Positions 24,697 to 35,628 of a stretch of DNA of 64,000 nucleotides are shown one piece after another. Under the pieces are notes generated by a model, which was not told where the DNA came from, made no database searches, and saw nothing but the letters and a program-made list of their open reading frames with translations. The translations under genes and the position numbers were made by a program. Numbering within the stretch: position 1 is the first letter of the stretch; every line of letters starts with the position of its first letter. This stretch comes from Rhizopus arrhizus. Lineage: Eukaryota; Mucoromycota; Mucoromycetes; Mucorales; Rhizopodaceae. Location: assembly GCA_024220505.1 (NCBI GenBank), contig JAKZZE010000041.1, positions 62,001 to 126,000 on the forward strand, written 5' to 3'.

Positions 24697-26588
24697 TTAC
24701 ATGCCTAATAAACCACTGAATTGACTTGCGTATTGCATTGGCTTAACAGATGGATGAGGCTATATTGAACATGTTTAGTCAAATTATCTTTTTTATTATT
24801 ATTATTATCTCTTACCACAGCAGTAAATGTTACATAATCCAACTTCATATCAGGTGTAATGTTAATAAGAGCACCTTTATTTCCAACCGTGTCACTAATA
24901 GCACCAGATCAGTTTACGTTCACACACACAATATATATTATCACATTACCAATAGTTGGGAGCAGAGAACACAGTAACACATTTACCGTCATGTTCAATC
25001 ACATAACCCTCCTCTTTCACTTCATGACTTCGAATGATCATATCCAATCCATTCGTTTCCAAAAAGTTTCTTGTCACATCTGGTCCAAACTGAATACCCA
25101 CGCCACGCTTACTTGTACCTCGTCCCATTTCTGGTTGGGGATCTGACCAGAGCAACTCACACATCAGCCCCTCACTACCAGGTTGTCCCAAACGATCAAT
25201 CTTTCGGATCTCATCCAGAGTCACATCATCTCTCGAGAACAATCCACCGTGTGTCACGAAAATCTTGTTTTCAATCACATGTGCCAAGGGTAAGGCATTA
25301 AAGGTCTCTGAAAACAGTTTGAACATCATGTCGCTGAACTTGGCCTTCACTTCTCCTTCAAATCCATAAACCTTATTCATGTTGTCCGTCTCATGGTTAC
25401 CGCGTGCAAGATAAAGATTGTTGGGATAAAGCCATTTGTAGGCAAATAAAGTCAGAATGACTTCGACCGAGAATGATCCACGGTCGACAAAGTCACCGTT
25501 AAACAAGTAGGTGTGTTTTTCAGAGGGATAGCCGTTGGTTTCAAAAATGTTGATAAAATCGTAAAATTGTCCATGTACATCACCGCACACTGTCATCTTT
25601 CCGTCCGAAGGAACCTTGATGTCGATCAAGGAAGGTGCTTCTAACATCATTTGACGTATAGCCAAGATGATCTAATCATACAACACAGTCAGTACTTTCT
25701 TATCAAAAAAAAAAAAAAAAAGAAAAAGAAAAGGATTACCATAAAAGCATATTTCTTGTGAAGTTTCTTTTGATCCTTGAATCGTTGAATCATGGCCTTT
25801 ACAAACTCTTTATCTACCTTGCTAGTTTCTGAATCAATCTTGGGGCCATCATAATTAGATTCAACCACTATCATTTCTGTCAATATTTTTTATATCTTAC
25901 AATTTCTTCTTTTACCCATTGCGTTGACATCTAAACTATCGGCCACACTATGCTTTGATTCATTATGCTATTCGAATGGTTAATTATTTTCAACATTTAA
26001 AAAACAATGATCCCATTGTTACCTCGATGGCTTTTTCAAATTCTATTCTACGAACAATCTTTGCACATTCATCCAATTTTGATTTGGCATCTTTATCTGC
26101 AGGTGCACGCTTGGAAACAACCTTCAAATCCTTCAAGGCTTCCTTAAATTTACCAAGAGCCATGTTAGCAGAGGCACGACGATAATTAGCCTAAGGTAAC
26201 AAATAAGTTGACATGTACAGACAGATATCGATTGATTACTCAAACCTTTGTAAAGTTTGGATCCACCTCAAGTGCTTTGTCTGAATCACTGTATTGAGAG
26301 TATGAGTACAATATGTATACTTTTCTATACTTCTTACGCAATAGCATAACCATAGGATTCTAACTTGAGGTGACAAAAGGCTCTGTTGGTATAATAGGAA
26401 GCTACCTTGTCATTCAATTCAATCGCTTCCGTATATTTTTTGATCGCTTCCGGAAAACGTTTTTCTTTTTTTTTTTTTAACGGAGTTAGTTTCTTATTAT
26501 TAGAAGCCTAATATTTCACACTACCTTTAAAAAGCGTATTGGCTTCATTCTTGACTTGTTCGGCTCTTGTTTTTTGTTCTTCAGTCAT
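24697..26588 (-). CDS. PPT1: Serine/threonine protein phosphatase 5 (TPR-PP5)
   Basis: PPP-family phosphatase with an autoinhibitory TPR domain, activated by Hsp90. Proposed exons 26588..26525, 26464..26338, 26288..26246, 26190..26023, 25967..25916, 25876..25740, 25671..24950, 24894..24816, 24759..24697, giving 484 aa. Three TPR repeats fill the first 130 residues ([40 protein letters not shown]). The linker includes HSVADSLDV and YDGPKI. The catalytic part has GDVHGQF, GDFVDRG, RGNHETD and HGG, all metal-binding and catalytic motifs intact. The C-terminal helix reads [20 protein letters not shown], the family ending. Eight introns of 41-62 nt all use GT-AG. Confidence 0.95.
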
Positions 26589-27866
26589 TTTAATAAGTAA
26601 AAAAAAAGAAAAAAAATCCCGTTTCAGGCTTTTTTTTTTTTTTTTTGCTAGAAAAAAATTTCATAAACCGATGTCTCGCACAGATAGTTACCTTCCAATA
26701 GGAGGTTTTCAAAATGTTACACAATATCAAACTTTTTTCAGGGTGAATCACTATTAAACATAGCATTTGTATTGTGACTTTTTCAAGAGTGTTGTAGTAA
26801 TGGATGATCTCTATTATATTACAGAATAAGAGATAATTATTTGTATTATAGCTGAATTATACATTTTATTAAGCCAAGGACATTTATTAAATTAATTTCC
26901 ATTTATAGGGACTTTGTTAAACATTACAATTTTTATAATATCATTTATCTCTTACTGTCTCTTTCCTTATTATAATCACCGATAAGTTCCATTTCTCTTT
27001 TGTTTCAAACAAGTGCATTTGATCGATTTGGAACAAGTAGGTCTTTATCATAAGCTAGGTTAGATTTAGAAATCGCATCATCTTCTAGAACATATTGAGC
27101 TATTGGATATGTATACAGATTATCATAACGACAGATAAGACCGTTTAGATTCTTCGTCGAAAGATCCTACCTATCTCTAGTTTAAATACTTCAAGTTCTT
27201 AGTATAGTCTGTGATCCCATTTGATATATTATCTATTGAACTAAACGGACGAAATGTAGTTGAGTGAACTTGGATGAGACATTTGAGGACAAGACGATAG
27301 CTCTTGCACGTTGCTCAGCAGACAATCTTTTTTGATTTTAAAATTCGTAACAGTCAAAGAAATTAGATAAAGATTGTGGTCTTTATTGATGTCAGGTTAA
27401 AGACTTGTATTTATCAAGACGCATCATGGACATTCATACACTTGTTTCAAATGTAAAAATTTCCCTTACACTGATGGAATAATTAAATTCTTAATAGCCT
27501 CAATAAAGAAGAAACAATGGTGTATTAGATCGATAATGCCAGTGTAAAATCACAGGAATCTTATAGTAACATTGCATCCAGATTGTCAAACAAGTCCTCA
27601 ATTGGTTTTGAAAAGTACAAGAATAATCCTGAAATGTTTGATAGAGAGCTTAAATAGAATATATATTCGATAATATCATTTCAATATAATTCCTTTTGGT
27701 AAAGCTTTTGTTCTGTAGATACAAGCCTTTTAGATTCAATTATTTTTGTTGAAGAATACATATGTAAATACCTTTTTCTTTTCACTTTTTTGTCCAATGA
27801 AGTTTTTAAAAATGTATATTCTATAAATCCTTTAGCTGATAAGAAATATAAAAAAAAAAAAAAGTA
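26589..27866. other. Intergenic region with decayed repeat (copy A)
   Basis: Upstream region of PP5, then degraded sequence. From about 27460 to 27700 it carries a copy of a dispersed repeat whose reverse complement is recognisable at about 37460-37700 (for example caataaagaagaaacaatgg is identical). On the + strand both copies keep a protein-like frame (SLNKEETMV...; ...SRL-NKS). No intact gene. The upstream part (27000-27460) also reads as decayed coding sequence. Confidence 0.45.
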
Positions 27867-28115
27867 TTAAGATTTGTATTGCAATTTTGTACCCACTGCT
27901 GCTCCAAGTGTATTAGCACAGCTGAGGAAATCACCTTGATAAATAAGACGAGTGTATACTATATCATATGTTTCATAAATTCTCGTGCTTTCATCATGAT
28001 GCCGCAAAAAATATTGGGTAGTGGTGGCATTTAAAGGATTAGCACTTAAGAATTCAAAGGATCTTTCGGAGAGCAGGTTTCCTATCTTTCTCATGTCCTC
28101 ACTGATACTTAACAA
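27867..28115 (-). CDS. Uncertain short frame, possibly last exon of an unidentified gene
   Basis: Open frame of about 82 codons ending at 27867, with the first ATG at about residue 8 (MRKIGNLLSERSFEFLSANP). Sequence is soluble and well mixed (TTTQYFLRHHDESTRIYETY), more protein-like than neighbouring AT-rich frames. A hydrophobic stretch followed by NYYDKYNERTG lies just upstream on the same strand, with a GTAAGT donor after it near 28163. However, I could not join the two without a stop. Family not recognised; it may be a relic. Confidence 0.3.
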   Translation of the reverse strand: MLSISEDMRKIGNLLSERSFEFLSANPLNATTTQYFLRHHDESTRIYETYDIVYTRLIYQGDFLSCANTLGAAVGTKLQYKS

Positions 28116-28239
28116 TTTGAAACATATACTTCATTATGAGTCTTACATTAAAATATACTTACTGCCTGTTCTCTCGTTATATTTATCGTAGTAGTTTATT
28201 ATAAATAGAACAAAGAAAACAGCAAATGGACATTGTTAC

Positions 28240-28680
28240 TAATCGATTGGCATGGTTCATTTTGCTGGTTTTGTCAGGCAAAATAGCTGTTTCAGAGAAG
28301 CTATTCAGTCCTGTTTAGTATCCTTTCTTTTTATCAACTGTCGCAACGTGAAACGAGTAACCCCGACTAGCTGTAAATATATGTATAGGAAAGGGGAATG
28401 TCTATCACAAGTAAGCGGCTCAATAGAGAACTCAGGTCTGGACACTGATGGCAGATTTAAAACTTTGTCAACAATGGACGATATCATTTGTTTACAAGAG
28501 TTTATAAACTCGAAAAGAGTCAGGATAAGCATGTAGAGCCTATGGCATATTGTGAAACAGAAGAGCATACAGGAGAAGGCACCATGATGAAGATTTGGGA
28601 TAAGTATTTTAGACAAAATCAACCACTTGGGTCAGTCAATTATAGTTTCAAACCGTAAATCATTTGGAAAAATGTATATC
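28240..28680 (+). pseudogene. Decayed coding sequence of a transposon-like or repeated family
   Basis: One frame (28252..28536) reads MVHFAGFVRQNSC... ...STMDDIICLQEFINSKRV and stops. A shifted frame continues directly with a coding-like segment (EPMAYCETEEHTGEGTMMK, then IWDKYFRQNQPLGSVNYSF) to about 28660. The switch of frame in the middle of good protein-like sequence indicates a frameshifted gene. I do not know the family; the style resembles multi-copy genes of mucoralean genomes. Confidence 0.4.
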
Positions 28681-29659
28681 CATGCCTATTCAAATACGGC
28701 TCTAGATTGCAGGGATTGATTCTGAATAGAAGTATTTTCTGAGAAGCATACTTGTACATAAAAAAAAAAAAACTAGGCATGTTCAAATTTTTTTTTGTTA
28801 ACCATCTATTTTAGCCATTTTTATGTACTTTAACTCATGAGTTTTAAATATTTCTTTACAAAAGAATATATTTCCAGATCTTTTAATGCAAGCGAAAAGA
28901 ATGTATTCAAAAGAAATAACAAGGCGCTTTTTTTGTCTCGTTAAATCAATGGTCAATAGAAAAGGAAATGAATGGTGTGGTTCATACTACACATCTAACA
29001 TGAGGTGTTGATTCAAAATGCTATAAACTAGTAGTCAATAAATAAAACACGGATTTTATGAAAAAGAAAGGTTTATATGGGCCATAATGGAATATCATTT
29101 GATTTTTATTGAATCTTCTGGACCTGAATAGCATATTGAAAGAAAAATAAATAATTCAAATTATCTTGAAATCAAAAAAAAAAAAAAAAAAAAAATGCGT
29201 TGACAAAAAGAGGTTGTCACTTAAAGATGCTAGGCCGTTTTAAGGGCGAGCAGGTGCAATCCTATCTATTCTATGCAGCAAGTATACCAAAGTCTTCTTT
29301 GGGTTTCACAGGCTCAATGCCTAGCCTTCTTGTTTTGTATGTTTTTGTTACAACCTTTCTTCATGGATTGCTTGCAAAAATCATATACTGCAGCAAAAAT
29401 ACGCAAATTCATTTTTTTATAAAGTATTTTACTTGAAAAACTAATTTAAATTTCCTTGTTTAGCACATGTATCTTTTAATCTTTGAACAGTCAATTTTTC
29501 AATGCAAATGTTCAAAAGTCGAATTCATACAGAGCAAAACCCTTTCCCCTTTTTATAACGTGTGTGTGACTTGATGTCCATTGCCTACGCTTATCGGAGT
29601 TGTAATTGAAGAAAAAAAGTTTTGACATATTTTTCCTTCCTTTTTTTTCTTTGGTTTTG
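28681..29659. other. Intergenic, no gene supported
   Basis: AT-rich sequence with a long A-run (about 29175-29193). A 78-codon + frame at 29200..29436 has a hydrophobic C-terminal half but no recognisable features. The right end is the promoter of the AT-hook gene. Confidence 0.4.
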
Positions 29660-31548
29660 ATGAATAAAAAAGGGAAGGAATCAGAGAGACGCAGTGTGAG
29701 GCTATCTTCTCATGAGCCCATTAATTATAATATCAAAGAAGCTTTTGTACACAAAACCATACCAACACAGCCTGAACAAAGTGTGATTGCAGAGAGCTCA
29801 AAAGGAGCCATTGTGAGGAGCATGGAGGAAGACTATAAAAACAAAAGACAAGAATCATGTTGGAGTATTCAAGCACTGAAGGAACACCAGAAAAAGAAGA
29901 AGAAAAATATTTAACTGAAATTGATGCTGATCAAGAAGATAGATTTACTGACGAGACCAGCTATACGGATGAGACTCCTAGCAGCAATGATAATGAAGAT
30001 AAAAAAAACGTAAAGAGCAGTAAAGAAGAAGGAAAAACGAGGAATAAAAAGAAAAATAAAAAAATGAGTCAAGAGCAAAAAACACAACAGCATCCAGAAA
30101 AAGAAATCCCAAAGAGAGGACGTGGACGACCAAGAAAGTACGAAAAAAAGACTTGGAAATATAAGAAATCCACCACACAAGTCATCAAGAGAGAAACAAT
30201 CAGTCCATGCAGTGAAAGCAAAGAGTCTCTTGCTAAATTCAACAATGACAAGGAATGTGATAAATCCACACTGCGTACTGAGGAAGACGATGATAGCAAA
30301 GAAGATGACAGCAAAGAAGATGACAGCAAAGAAGATGATAGCAAAGAAGATGACAGCAAAGTAACTTGCAATAGGGAAAGTTCTGTAGAACGTAACGTTG
30401 ATCTCGACTTTTTAGACCATTCTGACGACAGCCAGGAAGAGAAAGAGAGCTTATCAATGATAGAGAAACCTAGATATTATCCATCTGGCAAACGGATATT
30501 ACCGAAATACTCGCCTGCAGAATGTTCACTAAATCAGAAAAGGAGAGCTCTCAACTTTCGCTATTTAAGCAACTTGAGAACGATAGACTGGGATCACGTC
30601 GAATTAGAAACAGCTGACGTATTGTTCCCTACACGTATAGAATCAAGAATAGAAGAATTGGCAGGTAAATGAACCATAGTGTCTGTAGAATGGAATGGTT
30701 TTTAATCGTATTGTCAACAGAACCCGGTGAATTATTTTCTGACATGGAAAGTGGGGATGAAGAGGATGAAGAAGATGAAGAAGACAGTGAAGTGGAGACA
30801 GATGAAGAAGACGATGGTAGCAAAGACGACAGTAGCAAAGATGAAGAAGAGGAGGAAGCAGTCGAAAGCAACGAAAGCTCAAACGATAGAAAACAAGTTG
30901 AAGTGCATGATGCAAACACGAAATTAGAAATAAATAAAGAAGAGGATAGTGTGAACGACATTGAAGAAAACCAAATAGAGATAAAAGAATCAGAAAACGA
31001 TAAAGAAGAGGATAGTGAAGATGAAGAAAGTAAAGTGAATAATACGGAAAGAGAACAAGAAAAAACTTCTGAGGAGCAGTTTAATTTAACAAAAGAAGAG
31101 GAAGAGGACGATTTATACGTGACGGATGAAGAAATAACTGATAAAATATCTAAAAAAGAAAAGCCATTGTTTGTGGTAAGACATTTTTCATAAAATCAGT
31201 AAAGGTATTTTATTCACGCTGCTATGCAATTGACAGGAAGCGCTACGAGCACTAAATATAAAGGCAGCCGATCTCGCGGTCAATAAAATACCATTCCCAA
31301 ACCTAGACGAAACAGCGCTTTACGCTACAGGATACCTTTTAAGAGAATACATACGATACTTTAAAAAGAAAAAATCAAGAACCATCAAGAGAAGTGCACG
31401 GTCTATGATTGATGGTGACGATGAACAAGTGAAGCAGGTCGCTCGTGCACATAAACGATCCAGAAAGATCATTCAATTAGAAGAGGATCAAGAACAGCAG
31501 GAAACGCCTGTTACATTAAAAGATTATTTAAAATCAAAGCAATTTTAA
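29660..31548 (+). CDS. Acidic nuclear protein with AT-hook
   Basis: Proposed exons 29660..29812, 29866..30664, 30721..31175, 31237..31548, giving about 572 aa. The last two introns are clear. The first is the best of several options; the alternative is a start at 29857. An AT-hook (KRGRGRPRKYEKK) near residue 135 indicates minor-groove DNA binding. Five perfect-frame DDSKE repeats lie at 30286-30360. The third exon is strongly acidic (runs of Glu/Asp). The most ordered parts are LNQKRRALNFRYLSNLRTID and the C-terminal helical block (EALRALNIKAADLAVNKIPF, then ETALYATGYLLREYIRYFKK) followed by a basic tail. That C-terminal block may be the conserved domain. Possibly chromatin or rDNA-transcription related, but I do not recognise the family. 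Confidence 0.7.
30286..30360 (+). repeat. 15-bp in-frame tandem repeat (DDSKE)n
   Basis: Five consecutive 15-bp units of the form gatga(c/t)agcaaagaa within the AT-hook gene, differing only at synonymous third positions. They encode DDSKE repeats, so copy number can change without a frameshift. Confidence 0.9.
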
Positions 31549-31671
31549 AACGCATGCATCCCCCTCATACAAAAAAAAGCATTTGTAAATGTCTTTCACT
31601 AATTTTATTGTAAAATATATGCTCAAATAAAAATTATTTACAAACAATTTGTTTTGTTTTATTTAATTCAT

Positions 31672-34386
31672 TTAAAGCTTATCATAGTACTTGTCGAGAC
31701 CAGGGATGTCTTCAGTAAGACCCTTTCTCTTACGAACAGCACGGATAATGTCGTAAACCTTGTTACCTTCTTCACAAGGGTTACCAGACATGATTTGCCA
31801 GTGATCAAAGACGGCTTGAGGGAAGGCTTGACCGGAGGTAGCGGAACGAAGATCGGCGTTGAAACCGAAAGATTCGTTAACGGGCAAGTAGGCCTTGACG
31901 GTCATCATGGGAGTACCAGGCTTTTGTTCTTCAGAGAAGACTTGACCACGACGCTTGTTGAGACAAGAGTAGATACCACCGATAGCAGAATCAGGACATT
32001 GAATTTCAACAAGGTAAACGGGTTCTTGGATACCAGGAGTGGCAGTAAGCACGGAAGCATAGACGACACGACGACAGGTAGGGATGATTTGTCCACCACC
32101 ACGGTGAATGGCATCAGCATGAAGAGTGACATCTAAAATGTTGAAACGACAACCACGGAGGTTTTCTTCAGCAACAGGACCTTCCTTGGTGGCCCATTGG
32201 AAGGCAGCAACACAAGAATCCTTGATTTCACCAAGGTATTGGACTTGCTTGGTGATATCAACCATGACGTTGGGACCAGTACCGTCGGGACCGAAACACC
32301 AAATCTTACGGGCTTCAGTAACATCCCATTCGTACTTGTCGGCAAGGACACGAGCACGAGTCTTGAAATCGTCCTTGGCAGAGATGGTACCAGCTTCGAT
32401 TTCATCAGCAAGTTCTTCATTCAAAGGACAAGCACGCATGTAGATACGGTTGTGCTTGTTGGGAGACTTGGAAAGACAGTCAATGCTGGATTCAGCAGTG
32501 ACAGTTTCACGGTATTGGACAACGGGGTCACCAGTCTTAAGAGGAACTTGAGCATGGTCTTCTTCGAGATCCTTCAAACAAATTTCCAAGTGAAGTTCAC
32601 CAGCACCGGCAACAATGTGTTCACCAGAATCGGAGGTGTAGGTCAAAACACAAGGATCAGACTTGGCAAGACGCTTAAGACCTTCAACAAGCTTGGGAAG
32701 ATCGTTGGCGTTCTTAACTTCGACAGCAACTTGAACGACAGGAGAAACAGAGAACTTCATGACCTTCATGTTGTGAGCAACTTCAGAGGTAGTGATGGTA
32801 CCAGACTTGACCAAGAATTGATCAACACCAACGAGACCAATGATGTTACCGGCAGGACAATCTTCGATGGCTTCAACGCTACGACCCATCATGAGAACAG
32901 TACGTTGAATGGACTTGACGGCAAGATCGTTCTTGCTACCGGGAACGTAGTTGGGACCTTGAATACGGACCTTCATACCAGCACGGACAGTACCAGAGAA
33001 GACACGACCGAAAGCGTAGAAACGACCCTTATCGGAGGTAGGCACCATCTTGGAGACGTATAACATCAAGGGACCGTTGGGGTCAGTGTTACGGATACCA
33101 ACAGAGCACTCATCATCAGCGGGACCTTCGTACAAGAGAGCGGCACGGTAAGCTTGAGAGGTGATAGGAGAGGGCAAGTGGATACAGATCATTTCCAAAA
33201 GAGCATCACCACAAGGCAAGAACTTACGCATGACAACCTTCAAGAGGGCCTTACCGTCCAAATCCTTTTCGTCAGTGTTCAAGTTGATTTCCAACTTTTC
33301 CAAAAGAGTGGCAGTTTGTTCCTTCTTGAAGTTCATGATGGAGTCAAAGATACGGTAGATAGGATCCAAGACGAACATGTTGAAAGCACGTTCAAGAGGC
33401 TTGCCATCGGCATCTCTGTCCTTGGTGGTCCACTTCTTGGTCTTGGGGTTGAAGAAGTTGTTACCCCAGAGCTTGGTCATCATCTTTTCCTTGTCAACAC
33501 CGAATTTCTTGGCATAACGGCTAGCGAATTGACGAAGAGTGAAACCCCAACCGTGAAGACCGGAAGCAAAGGCAACAGTACCCTTTTCAGGGTAGACTTG
33601 ACAGTCACCGAGAGCTTCATCAACATAGGTGGAGATGATGACGTTGACAGATTCAATGGTACGAGAGAAAGACTAAAAATAAATTAGTATCAAATGGCGC
33701 AGCAAAACATAAAAACACGTTACGTTGTAAAGTTCTTCCTTGTCCAATTGAAGTTCGAGAAGAGCACGATCCATCTTGTTAAGACAGATGACAGGCTTGA
33801 TACGTTCACCCAAAGCTTGACGCAAGACAGTCTCAGTTTGGACACAGACACCATCAATACAATCAACGACAACAAGGGCACCATCGGTAACACGAAGAGC
33901 AGCAGTAACTTCAGAAGAGAAATCGACGTGACCAGGAGAATCGATCAAGTTGATCAAGAAAGCTCTACCGTCAGTCTTTTGACCCTTGATTTCCTTGATA
34001 TCTTCTTCACCCATTTCGAAATACATGGAGATAGCAGTGGACTTGATGGTAATACCACGTTCAATTTCATCCTTACGGGTATCCATATAACGGGCTTCAC
34101 CAGCACGACCAGATGAGATAATACCGGCCTTAGAGACTAAAGAGTCAGACAAGGTGGATTTACCGTGGTCGACGTGAGCAATGACGGACATGTTACGGAC
34201 GTTGGTAACCTTGTCCATCAAGCGACGAATTTCATCAATTGTGAAATTCTATGTTTAAAAAAAAAGTTAAAATTCAATACATGTTGAGTCAAGTCGCTGA
34301 AAAATTTCGGTACTTACAACTATAAGTTAAGTAAATAGATTAGTGATCATGAATATAAATGGATGCATTTGTATATATTTACCCAT
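31672..34386 (-). CDS. EFT1: Translation elongation factor eEF2
   Basis: GTPase that moves tRNA and mRNA through the ribosome. Proposed exons 34386..34383 (ATGG), 34319..34318 (TT), 34248..33724, 33672..31672, giving 843 aa, the normal length. G motifs are visible: [14 protein letters not shown] and NKMD. The diphthamide loop near the end ([19 protein letters not shown]) contains the histidine modified to diphthamide. The protein ends YYDKL. The conserved start [18 protein letters not shown] can be made only if the two-nucleotide exon TT is included between two introns. Skipping it gives an immediate stop. Codon use is strongly biased to C-ending codons, expected for a very highly expressed gene. 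Confidence 0.96.
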
Positions 34387-34517
34387 ATTGGATTAGAAAT
34401 GGATGAGAAAAGGGGGTGTAAAGGCAAAGGATGAGCAAAGGGGGTGATTAAAGAAGTTTAGAAAATCGTACGAGTCGGACAAACAAAAAAAAGAGAGCTG
34501 CGGAATGAAGATTGATT

Positions 34518-35571
34518 TTAATAAGCATACAAGATGGTAGAGATAATAACAATAAAGGTACCCAAAATAAATAAAGAAGAAGGTACAAAGTCTAATAAAA
34601 AGAAACTAATAAATCCAGATAATATAATAGAGATACTTGTTGCAAATCCTTTTAATATATTATCTGCGTATTTTACAACAAGTGCCACTAATAAACCACC
34701 TAAGGCTTGGTTGATAATTACAAACCAAGTAAGTGAATTATAACCTTGAAAGAAACCTTCTTTTGCTATACTTTCATAATCAAACAAGATAATTCCCATA
34801 AAGCTAAAAAACCCACTGCAGATTGCCAATTGAATATTTCTTATCCACATCGATGTGTTATTACTTGATTTTAATAGCTTTTCAAAGTAGCATCCTGCAA
34901 ATCCAGAAGATACGCAACTGATGATCACCGATAACAGCCCAATCATGGGCCTTTGCTGATCATCCACCGGCTCTTGCTGATTCCCCACGGCCGACGTGTT
35001 ATCAAACTGAACACAGGTCACACCCATCATGAGTAAAAAGAGGGATATCCACTGAGTGACATTCATCGATTTGCCCAGTAAGGCAATAGAAAAGATAGCA
35101 GTTGAAAGAATCTTGAGTTGATAGGTGACTTGAAAGGTCGCTGCCTCCAAGTTACTCAAGGCAATATATAATAAATTGTTTTGCAAAGCGTATAGTCCAC
35201 TGGGTATAAATATTTTAATCATTTCCTTGGGTTGAAAGATGGTCTTGAGCCAATGTCGTTGTTTTTGATAATAGAGCATGTATAAACAAGTCAAGATCTT
35301 GACGACTTCTGCCATAAAGACAGCAGTAGAGGCATTATAAATCTTTTCTGATTTAGCAATTCTAGAATATCGCATCAGTAAGACTAACATGCTGTTTTGG
35401 ATGACGAGAATGACAAGTGAAAGTCGTTTTAGATCCACTCTAGGTTCTAGTAATAATTCTCTATTAATTCCTTTTCACTCTATTTTTCTGGTCTTGAAGA
35501 AGATGTTTTGTCTTATGTTTACTTTCTTTATAATTTGAAGTGGGTAATAGATTGTAATTAGTTTTAAGCAT
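34518..35571 (-). CDS. Nucleotide-sugar transporter (UDP-galactose/SLC35A family)
   Basis: Golgi antiporter that imports nucleotide sugar for glycosylation. Exons 35571..35523 and 35446..34518 give 325 aa. Sequence shows about ten hydrophobic helices and family signatures: SLVILVIQNSMLVLLMRYSR, NLLYIALSNLEAATFQVTYQ, LKILSTAIFS and the C-terminal NILKGFATSISIILSG. These place it in SLC35A (CMP-sialate/UDP-Gal/UDP-GlcNAc). The S. pombe relative is Gms1. The exact substrate cannot be fixed from sequence. The start is given by a short first exon (MLKTNYNLLPTSNYKE) because the large open frame has no ATG before RVDLKRLS. Confidence 0.88.
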
Positions 35572-35628
35572 TTTTGATTCATTAAACAGAATAAAGTAAA
35601 ACCACTTAAAAAAAAATTTTTTTATTAT

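Noticed and set aside
29911..30961. Ser/Leu-rich minus frames opposite the AT-hook gene
   Set aside because: Antisense of acidic GAA/GAT/GAC repeats; shadows.
32197..33063. 288-codon + strand open frame inside eEF2 (and neighbours at 31654..32136 and 33154..33687)
   Set aside because: They lie exactly antisense to conserved eEF2 codons; the strong C-ending codon bias of eEF2 removes stops on the opposite strand. Composition (runs of Thr, Asp, Gly, Val) is that of a shadow.
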